Below are positions 10,497 through 18,850 of a DNA stretch of 64,000 bases, in pieces. Source of the DNA: Thelephora terrestris (lineage: Eukaryota > Basidiomycota > Agaricomycetes > Thelephorales > Thelephoraceae); assembly GCA_015956445.1 (NCBI GenBank), contig WIUZ02000003.1, positions 1,240,001-1,304,000 of the forward strand, given 5' to 3'. The position numbers and the translations under genes were made by a program. Each line of letters starts with the position of its first letter. Within the stretch, counting starts at the first letter, position 1. Under the pieces are notes generated by a model that was not told the origin of the DNA, searched no databases, and saw only the letters and a program-made list of their open reading frames with translations.

Positions 10497-11040
10497 TAGT
10501 CTATCTCATGATGTGTTGGGGTGTAGGGAGTGTTGGCAGGATCCGGTGACGCGAGAGTGGTCTTATTGTCCTGAGAGTATTCATAACCCTCACCACTTCG
10601 CTCATCGTTGCCCTCTTCCCCAGAACTGTTCATGTGACATCGACCCGTTTGTTCTTGTCTAAGTTTGTAGTTCTTTTTAACCACTCTTGTACTATTATTA
10701 CTACGAATGAGACCAATGTCTTGAATTATTTGTGAGATCTTGGCTACTATGTCACGCGTTCATGACAGTCGTCAAGGTCATGAGACCTATTTTTAGTGTG
10801 CGTGCGTTCTAGGCGTTCCGGAACGAAGTTCTTCCAAGGCCGTCCCGTGGGCCGAGGTGTCAGCTTGATGTGGTAAGCCAACGATGATGGTACAAGGGCG
10901 GAAGTTGATGTGACCCAGACCAATGAGGTTCATCGAGGTAGGTCACGTGAAGGATCACTGATCTAGGCTATAAGAAGGATGTCTTCTTGGAGCCATCCTT
11001 GATCAGCAACACCAGCAACTTCCCCATCATCTTACCAACA

Positions 11041-11391
11041 TGTCTTTCCCAAACAACCACACCTACAAAGTTGCCAACGGCATCTCTACCATCTCCCGCA
11101 TCGACCGTCGTGCCGCTGCCCGCAAGACCTACGCCAGTGAGGCAGGGACTCCATACACCACCGATGAACAGGTGGGGGGGAGTTCGAAATAATCTTGTGC
11201 TATTTTTAACTCTTTCCCAATAGATCTTGCAAGTTGTCCAGCAGGTGGACGCCGAACGTCTCAGGGAGACGATCCCACATTTGATGGGGTTGACCTGGGA
11301 CGATGAGCTCTGGGTCTGTACCATGATCACCGAGAAGGTGGCCTTCCAGATGCGGGGTAGGTTCGGGGAGCTAGAGCATCCAGTTAAGAAA
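11041..11391 (+). pseudogene. Partial copy of antisense coiled-coil gene
   Basis: The 5' part of the same gene that appears complete at 13310-11709. It begins MSFPNNHTYKVANGISTISR, has an intron near 11172-11223, then the segment PHLMGLTWDDELW, and stops where the next LTR-like unit begins. It belongs to the left arm of the inverted nest (6152-11391), where it again runs antisense to the LTR direction. A fragment of an LTR-kin fossil. Confidence 0.6.
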
Positions 11392-14300
11392 TGTCAGGAA
11401 CATGGTATTTTTAAACTTTTTATAACACACTCTTTCTTCAAACTCTTCTTACCATTTCTTATGTTTGCATGCTTCACACTCCTTATCCTTCACACCAATC
11501 ATTCAAACACACACACGCGCGTACTATTCCCAGCGAATCCACAACGAGCTATACGGTGCTATCCCAGTCCCATCAGAAATCAACTCTATCTATGGCAGGC
11601 CTGAAGGTCATCAACTGTCCATCCCAGAGATCGTAGTGCTGGCCCCTCCTCGCAAGGACCTCCCCGAACATGGCGTCACCATCTTCGGCACTCAGCTGAA
11701 CGACCAGTTCAAGCCGATAGGAAGAAATGCCTTCGAGCGGACCAATCAGCCTCCCAGATGTCACCGAACTGCTGAACACCTGGTCCCTCATCTCCATCAC
11801 CGGGTGACTGCTCGACAGCACTATTGACATAGTCGGCAAGCGACCCTCCGTCTCCCTCGTTGGACCCCTGGGTGGGATCCTGTCTTGCGAGGCGAAGCTG
11901 GTGGCGGAGTTGGATCTCCAACTCGACCTGTGGGTAAGGACGGTGGACCCGATATCGGAATCCTCGCTCCTCACCTTGACCAGACTGGTCACCATCCGAC
12001 TCAACTGGTCAAGGGTAAGGATTAGCCGACGCGGTCATACGATGGGCGGGACGGCGTCGAGAGCGTTTGCAACGTTGCCCCTTAGTCACTGGACGTACCT
12101 CGGCGACCCTCGGAGCATCTTCAGCTCGGTCAACCTCCATGACCTCATCCTCGATCTTCACCAGCTGATGGATCGGCTGCAAGACGCAACACCCACAATT
12201 CTCCTTGTCGGAGGCGGCCAGAGTGGAAGCCGGAGCCGGAGTCGGAACGGGAACTGCGTTCTCAATCGGAGGCGTCGCATAGGACGACGGGTTAGGAGAT
12301 GGGAGTACCACCTCGTTGGCGTACTCCAACTCGAACGGAACATCGGCTGTCCCCTGACCAACCAATTTGGGACCCTCCTTACAGTTGCAGGTCTTGTCCT
12401 GCAAGGACTCGACCTGTGCTGTCAATACGGCCACCACGTTCTCGAGTTCTTCAGTCTAGAAGCAGTGTCAGCTTCCCTCATTTCGTCTTTGAGATGAGGA
12501 AAGCTACCTTTTCATCTCTCCTGGCCAACGCCCCCTTGATGTTGTTGTCCCGAACCTTCAACCCGGCAATCAACTCTTGATGGTTGGTGACCATTGCCTC
12601 CAACGCCTCGTTCGTTCCCTGTTGGAAGGCGGCCAAGGTCTCCTTCATCTGAAGACCCTCCGCTGACAGACGAAGGACGTCTGCCTTCGCCTCTTTCACC
12701 TCCTGCTCCAATCGTTCAACCTAGGCAGTTTGATTAGTCGAGAGTCATACTCGAATATTCGAACAGAGAACTTACCCGGCTCTCCCCTTCCCGAACGAGC
12801 GACCACAAGAGACTAGTGGAAGCGGTGGCATGGCGAACAGCTCGAGGAACAGTTGCTCCATGCTCCAACAGATCCTGATCGTAGATTCCCCTCTGCAGGG
12901 TGTACCAGAGCTCCTTTTTGATCGGATGCTCCAGCTCCCCGAACCTACCCCTCATCTGGAAGGCCACCTTCTCCGCGATTATCGTCCGGACCCAGAGCTC
13001 ATCGTCCCGGGTCAGCCCCATCAAATGAGGGATCGTCTCCCTGAGACGTTTGGCGTCCACTTCCGTGACAACCTCCAAGATCTAGAAGCCGTTAGCTGAC
13101 ATCAACGCCTAAAGAACGTGCCTCTACCTAGAGGAAGGCGTTAGTGTGAACACACGAAGCTCTAGGTCTCCCCCATACCTGGTCATCCGTGGTATAGGGA
13201 GTCCCTGTCGCACAGGCATAGGTCTTGCGAGCGGCGGCACGACGGTCAATACGGGAGATGGTAGAGATGCCGTTGGCGACTTTGTAGGTATGGTTGTTGG
13301 GGAAGGACATGTTGTGGTAAGATGATGGGGAAGTTGCTGGTGTTGCTGATCAAGGATGGCTCCAAGAAGACGTCCTTCTTATAGCCTAGATCGGTGATCC
13401 TTCACGTGACCTACCTCGACGAACCTCATTGGTCCGGGTCACAACAACTTCCGCCCCTGTACCATCATCATTGGCTTACTACATCAAGCTGACACCTCGG
13501 CCCACGGGACGGCCTTGGAAGAACTTCGTTCCGGAACGCCTAGAACGCGCGCGCACTAAAAATAGGTCTCATGACCTTGATGACCCCTTTACGAACCCCT
13601 TTACGACCCTGATGACTCATTTATGACATCATGGTAACGACTAACCCTGGACCCTGGAACACACACGTGGGCACGGGGTATCAACATTTGGACACTGTGC
13701 TTCTAATCGGATAGTACCCCTATCTGATCTAGTTGTGCTTTGGAAGCAGAGTAGGCCCGAGCCGAGAACGGCGGCCGAAGAATATAATCCCTGGTGCCAC
13801 TCAGGAAGAACAATATTCCCAGGTGCTATGCCTAATCAAGACTGGGTCTGATCAAGCGATTACGGTTGCAACTCCCAGGTTACTGCCTGTCCGTTGGTAT
13901 CATACCACCTACCGACAACAAGGGATGTGTAGAGTTCCTCGCTATCTCTGGCCAATTGCAGAAGCCATGAGACGGGCTCACCTGACCCTTGGGTGTGGTC
14001 TAGATTCAGGTACGAACTTTCATGACCCCATGCCCCTATTTCTTTTAGGACTAGTGTTATCTTCACCCCTATGTTTCATGCGGACATTCCTTATCTTTTA
14101 TGCAATCCTTCACACGCTAGTAAGGCCCTTTGTCCTTTATCTTCCCACACGTCATATTTGCTCGCTTCCCTTACTTAGCGTTCTCACACTCCTTATCTCC
14201 CTTTGTTCTGGACTTGATAAGGGTATATTAGGGTATTGACGTCATGGCCACTCCTTTAGTATAAGTAGCAACTGTGGCTGTATTGTAGTACCTTAGTTTT

Positions 14301-14713
14301 GTTACCTCAGGAAATCCTCTGCCCTTCTCAGCCCAGTTGCAGTTAAGGCCAAGTCAGAGTTTCTTGTTTGATCCAAGACATCCCCCATCTGCTCTCCCTC
14401 CTGCTCTGTGCGTCAACTGCGCCTCGTAACTATAGAACCTCAGCGTTCATATTAGAACACCTCGAGCGTCCAGTCGATCAACTGGTGGAGTCATCAATCC
14501 TGTCGTAGGGATAAACCCTTGCGTGTTAAACTGAACAAAGTACAGTTTAGGTTGGGTTTCCCTTTAGGATTTCGACCTGACTTGTAGTGACCTCGGACAA
14601 CCTACCGGAAGAATAGAGACGTGATTGTTCTCTCACAAGCTAGTTGGACTAGTGAGTACTCTGCGGAGTCGGCTCAGTGCACTGGTAGTTGTTGGGGTAG
14701 AGTGGCCCTGACA
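11392..14713 (+). mobile_element. LTR-like unit A carrying an antisense gene
   Basis: Starts TGTCAGGAACATGGTA and ends GAGTGGCCCTGACA (3,322 bp). The right 700 bp look like an LTR tail, with a TATA-like motif (about 14259, AGTATAAGTAG) roughly 450 bp before the end. The left and centre hold an intron-containing gene on the minus strand (11709-13310). A close relative lies at 33793-38536. No reverse transcriptase or integrase was recognised. It looks like an over-long solo LTR or a non-autonomous LTR derivative. No target duplication is preserved, because it sits in a rearranged inverted structure. Confidence 0.65.
11709..13310 (-). CDS. Antisense intron-containing coiled-coil gene of unit A
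   Basis: Unrecognised family. It starts MSFPNNHTYKVANGISTISR, then has a segment with PHLMGLTRDDELWVR and AFQMRGRFGELEHP, a coiled coil (LEQEVKEAKADVLRLSAEG), a Cys pair (DKTCNCKEG), a Pro-rich linker and a basic/acidic C-terminal region. Introns with good GT/AG ends separate the segments (about 13085-13179, 12725-12779, 12450-12500). The gene runs opposite to the presumed LTR transcript, which would let its introns survive an RNA stage. The same gene lies at 34114-35706. It may be a captured host gene or an element-specific protein; no enzyme motif was seen. Part of an LTR-kin fossil, so its state is not detailed further. Confidence 0.55.
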
Positions 14714-15108
14714 GATTTCTGGAGCCTGTATGGAGAGCGTTCATGAGGAACCCCCGGATTGCCAGGAAGCAAATATGCAACATATGATTCAGCCTTGGAC
14801 TTTGTTCTAGAGGTCACCACCTTCGGATTTTGCTCATACAACTGTGGCCATACAGATTGTGCAATGGTCCCATAGATCTTTAACTTTGAGTCACCGGAGG
14901 TCTTCTACACGGTCAGACAAGACTCGGGCTTAGCCAAACATACATTTTACATGGGGTAGACCAACATTACCTCCGAAGGGTTCTTCCCAAACAATTTGTG
15001 GCAATTTTCGGGCTCCTCCAAGAGCGAAACTAACTTCCAAACAGCGGCGTTGTCATCACTCACCCAAGGAAGCGGTGGTAATGCTTCCTGACCCTTGCTA
15101 TGAGCCAT
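14714..15108 (-). pseudogene. Harbinger accessory protein, N-terminal part
   Basis: Begins at 15108 with MAHSKGQEALPPLPWVSDDN. After a short intron it continues with SGDSKLKIYGTIAQSVWPQL, a pattern like the trihelix/Myb-type DNA-binding partner that PIF/Harbinger elements carry to help the transposase bind the transposon ends. It is cut at 14713/14714 by the LTR-like nest; its 3' part lies at 5719-6151. The gene is therefore disrupted although the transposase is largely preserved. Confidence 0.55.
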
Positions 15109-15293
15109 GTTCAACCATATGAGATGTGGGTGATGTTTCGAGAGTAGGAGTATATGAAGGTGATTTATGGAACGAAAGAAATGGGGATGAACGAAAGGGA
15201 TTCAGGCCGCCGTGCTCGCAGGAGTGGCTGTCCAATTAAGGGAATTTGATTGCTTAGTCAGCGACTGCAACGACTGCAATTTTGAACACCCCT

Positions 15294-16214
15294 ATTCTAT
15301 GACCACAACTAATGTACGTACACTACATATCACCTGGACGACTGAGGCTTGACGATTCGCCGAGATTTTCTCTTGGGCATTGCCGATACTCATACCGCAA
15401 CGGATCTGGGGGCCTGGTAGAAGCATCAGGAAAAACCCAATCGAGTATTTAACAAACAATAAAGGTTTTTGTCGGTAAATGTAGCCAATGATGTGAAATG
15501 ACCCGGTTGACAAAGATGAAATTAAAAACGGTTAATCTTGTATGTCCCGTTTTGTGAATCCTCAAAATATTATAAAATATCATAAAATATTGACAAAATA
15601 TTATGTTCAATGATGTCTGTACTGTCAAGATAATATTTTACAGTCACGCAATATCATGCAGCGTGTATCGACAAAAAAATTATTTTATTGCTCATAAAGC
15701 AAGTAATACATCCAAAACTATGTGCAACAAGCTGCATCAGCAAATTGTGGAAAATCCAATAAGGCGTTGTACCTGGCCATCGGCGTTGTAACCGACCATA
15801 AGCGGTATAATTCCCGGAACGTGGGTTATAACCGGTTATAACACTGTGTAACTTCGTGAGCCCCTTGAAATCCCGGCGGTAATTCATCGGCGTTGGAAAG
15901 TTGAAGAGAGTCTGATATTTCGCTATGATCTTCTGTAAATACGACAATTTCCCAACCGTAGATCACAACCTGCTGCAACACGAAATAACTTCGTGAGGCC
16001 TTCGAAATTCAGGTGGCAACTTGTAGACGGTCATCAGATTATCTACATATTGTCAACGATATATCAGGGTACATGCGTTTACAAGTCTTTGACCCTATTG
16101 GAATCTCTGGCTTTGCAGGTCCATATACACTTGATTTGCGGATCGCGCATCGGATAACCAGAATGTCATAGATATATTTGACGAACAAATGAACACTGAG
16201 AGTGCTACCAAAAA
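15294..16214. other. AT-rich flank right of Harbinger
   Basis: About 900 bp without a convincing gene. It includes the ATT duplication (15294-15296), an AT-rich stretch with repeated AAATATT/ATAAAATAT (15560-15610), and short inverted motifs such as GGTTATAACCGGTTATAACA (15822-15841). Frames here are short and have no family pattern. Confidence 0.4.
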
Positions 16215-17498
16215 CTACGAGGGCGGGTGAGATGAGCAGGCAGCCTGACACTGTTGCCGTAGGGTTGCAAGGGATGCCTGTCGTACCGATGTTCGAGCAA
16301 CTGTGCGTGTTGATGAGGACCTTGGGAAGACTTCGCTGAGAACATTCATTAACGATAGTGGAGATAAGAATGGAACCGCGCACTCACTTGTTCCACCACT
16401 CAAGGAGTTTGGTTGATGCCTCCTGTCCCTCTGGAGTCTCATCGGCCTCAAAGAAGTCAACGATGAATTCCCAGAACTCCTTGTAATTGAACCCGTTATA
16501 GTCGTTCATCCAATGAGTTGCGTCTGTAAGGGAAAAGTGAAGCCGAGGGGGCACATTAGTTGGGCTATGAAACAGAGAAACCCTGGGCCACACACTTGCA
16601 CTGTTATGTATGCGATGGCATGAGGGGTGCATGCCCATCCATCCGATGCTTCTCTGCATTATTTGGTCTTTTTGGAGGGCCTGTCCCGGTAGGTCTTCGT
16701 CGTTGTGAGCGGCCGTCTGGTTTGTTGCCATCCTCTTCCGCTGAAGATGGTGACGTGAATATGAGTTTGAATGTCTATGGTCAGGGTAGTCAAAAACTTG
16801 AATAGTCGGGTAGTGGTGTACTTGCCTTCATGAGAAGCTGGCTCCTGAGGAATCCCTTCTCAACGTCTCCTGGATCGCCTTCCTCCCCTTCGTATAGACA
16901 CTGAAGCCAATAGTCCGACGATGCACTGTAGCCACCAACTTCATCGCGGATCTTGGCGCGAATGCTAGAGAGAAATCGCACGTGTGGCATTGCAGTTAAG
17001 TAGCAGGTGCAACGATTGACAAACCTGCGAGACGGTGCCAACGCAACACTCACCTGGTGTCATCCCAATTGTACTTGATCGGGCACAACAATCTTCCAGT
17101 AAGATCATGTTGCAAACCACGCCTGTCCCTTTTTGAAAGAGTGAGGTGTTGCTTGTCTGTGACCCCTGGCCGTGCATTGATCCATTTGGCAACCTTCGGT
17201 TTGACACGAGAGTGGTCATCGCTTCTGGTGGAGTTGGCCCCGGAGATGAGCTGAGAGGGGTAAGTGAGTAAGACTTGGGTCAGATGGTCAGAGCGGAGTG
17301 CCTGACGTGTGTGTAGTAGCTCATTCTCAAAGATTCACTCTGCTCACTTATTCTTTGCTTCAGCCCAGGAACCAGCTTCACCAACGCTTGAAATGAACGC
17401 CAATCGCGATCACGTCTGAGCGTTGAGTGAATACCGTCAGCAATGTGTTGAGGAACACTCACCTTCGTGCCAATTCCTGCGGATCTTGTGGAGGCTGA
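16215..17498 (-). CDS. DUF6698-type protein
   Basis: Function unknown; this basidiomycete domain family is often found near transposons. Minus-strand exons, reading down: about 17498-17463, 17415-17307, 17250-17054, 16964-16826, 16774-16592, 16523-16388, 16335-16215. Family-like patterns in order: DPQELARRRDRDWRSFQALV; GANSTRSDDHSRVKPKVAKW; GLQHDLTGRLLCP; YWLQCLYEGEEGDPGDVEKG; FTSPSSAEED; HAIAYITVQV; and the C-terminal LLEWWNNEVFP. The intron at 16775-16825 has a GC donor (AAG|GCAAGT). The 5' end is unclear: the coding sequence runs up to a palindromic repeat (from 17499), so the first exon may be missing or further away. Confidence 0.65.
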
Positions 17499-18566
17499 CA
17501 CTGGGGGCAAGGGGTCAAATACCTGGTGGGTACATGCTGAACACATTGTGATCACAGTCAACAAGTGATCACAATGTGCGCATTGGGGGAAATTTGAATA
17601 CATTTAAAATGTGCCTGGCCATGTGAGTCCAATGTGCCCAGTAGGCACATTTTGATTGTGATCACAATGTACCCATCAATGTGATCTCAATGTGCCCACT
17701 GGGGACATTTTGATTGTGATCACAATGTACACATCAATGTGAACTCGATGTGCCTGCTGTGCACATTTTGATTGTGATCACAATGTACCCATCAATGTGA
17801 TCTCAATGTGCCCACTGGGGACATTTTGATTGTGATCACAATGTACACATCAATGTGAACTCGATGTGCCTGCTGTGCACATTTTGATTGTGATCACAAT
17901 GTTCCCATCAATGTGTTCTCAATGTACCCAGCTCATTACATAATAGTTTCTTTCACAATGTTGTCCACAATGTGTCCAGCATGTGGCTGAGCCACTCATT
18001 CAAACTTCTTTCACAAAGTATCCAGTGATGTGTCCATAATGTCCCCAGGGGGTTATTTTTGAAGTAATCACAATGTAATCACAATATTGTTCAATTTCAC
18101 CATGAACTTTCAAAGAAATCACTATGTGTATGGCTGTACACATTCTAGACACATCACTGGATACTTTGTGAAAGAGTTTGAATGAGTGGCTCAGTCACAT
18201 GCTGGACACATTGTGGACAACATTGTGAAAGAAACTATTATGTAATGAGCTGGGTACATTGAGAACACATTGATGGGAACATTGTGATCACAATCAAAAT
18301 GTGCACAGCAGGCACATTGAGTTCACATTGATGTGTACATTGTGATCGCAATCAAAATGTCCCCAGTGGGCACATTGAGATCACATTGATGGGTACATTG
18401 TGATCACAATCAAAATGTGCCTACTGGGCACATTGGACTCACATGGCCAGGCACATTTTAAATGTATTCAAATTTCCCCCAATGCGCACATTGTGATCAC
18501 TTGTTGACTGTGATCACAATGTGTTCAGCATGTACCCACCAGGTATTTGACCCCTTGCCCCCAGTG
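17499..18566. repeat. 1.07-kb palindromic repeat with internal 60-bp units
   Basis: Starts CACTGGGGGCAAGGGGTCAA and ends with the exact reverse complement. The two arms stay complementary through most of their length, so a single strand could fold into a very long hairpin with its centre near 18070-18110. Each arm contains tandem units of about 60 bp, in two alternating variants, each with the 10-bp palindrome TGTGATCACA. Ends resemble a TIR transposon (CACTG), but I found no target duplication and no coding sequence. It abuts the DUF6698 gene on one side and a minisatellite on the other. Confidence 0.75.
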
Positions 18567-18850
18567 ACTTGTGTCCTGCACTTGTGACCACTTGCGTCCC
18601 GCACCTGCGACCGCTCGTGTGTCCCACACCCGTGACAATTTGTCACCTGGACCCACAACTATCCATTTGTGACAGCTTGTGTCCTGCGCCCGTGACAAGT
18701 TGCGTCCCGCGCCTGCGACGACTCGTGTCAGGCATCCACAACCGCTTGTGTCCCACACGCACGACTGCTCGTGTCCCACACACAACCGCTCGTGTCCCGC
18801 ACCCAGAACCATCTGTGTTCTGCACCCACGCCCACAACTTGCACCTGCAA
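18567..18850. repeat. Degenerate minisatellite
   Basis: Imperfect tandem repeats of roughly 25-27 bp built on CTCGTGTCCCACACCCGTGA-like units. They begin directly at the right end of the palindrome and stop shortly before the Helitron coding region. Open frames across it on both strands (CPALVT-like repeats) are products of the repeat, not genes. Confidence 0.65.

Larger units (their letters stand above)
8458..10767 (+). mobile_element. Two-ORF LTR-like cassette, copy 1
   Basis: A 2,310-bp element with TG...CA ends (starts TGTCAGGGTTGTAGGCCTGC, ends CGCGTTCATGACA) and a perfect 5-bp duplication GTCGT (8453-8457, 10768-10772). It is inserted in the left arm of the surrounding LTR-like nest. 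It holds two divergent reading frames (8478-9101 minus, 9759-10496 plus). Between them lie a minus-strand TATA (about 9247), a tandem array of GATGGGGATTTCTC-like units (about 9415-9560), and a plus-strand TATA-like TATTTAAG (about 9660). Ends and duplication are those of LTR-integrase products, but no retroelement enzyme is present. It looks whole and, judging by the perfect duplication, recent. Confidence 0.8.
6152..14713. mobile_element. Nested LTR-like composite inserted in Harbinger
   Basis: An LTR-kin fossil nest whose two outer ends are inverted copies of each other. It starts TGTCAGGGCCACTCTACC and ends with the reverse complement. The left arm (6152-11391, minus orientation) and right unit (11392-14713, plus orientation) share the same LTR-like tail. 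Inside the left arm are a solo LTR (7002-8189) and a gene-bearing cassette (8458-10767), each with its own target duplication. No reverse transcriptase, protease or integrase was recognised. The outer flanks show no clear target duplication, which fits rearrangement after insertion. Broken as a whole, and younger than the Harbinger it interrupts. Confidence 0.7.
3929..15293 (+). mobile_element. PIF/Harbinger DNA transposon, split by nested insertions
   Basis: Terminal inverted repeats bound the element. The left end starts AGGGGTGTTCAAAATTGCAG and the reverse complement of the right end is the same over about 45 bp with few changes. The ends are flanked by a 3-bp direct repeat ATT (3926-3928, 15294-15296), as expected for PIF/Harbinger. 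The element holds the two standard genes of the superfamily, arranged tail to tail: a DDE transposase on the plus strand and a small DNA-binding-type protein on the minus strand. The second gene is split by an 8.56-kb nest of LTR-like elements (6152-14713). Without that nest the element would be about 2.8 kb. Confidence 0.85.

Noticed and set aside
6152-14713. A large TIR DNA transposon (ends inverted over several hundred bp)
   Set aside because: The same ends occur as LTR-type termini in units B and D with 5-bp duplications, so two inverted LTR-like units explain it better.
17640-17930. Regular 60-bp repeats that could be mistaken for a CRISPR-like array
   Set aside because: Repeats are contiguous with no unique spacers, lie in a palindrome, and the genome is fungal.
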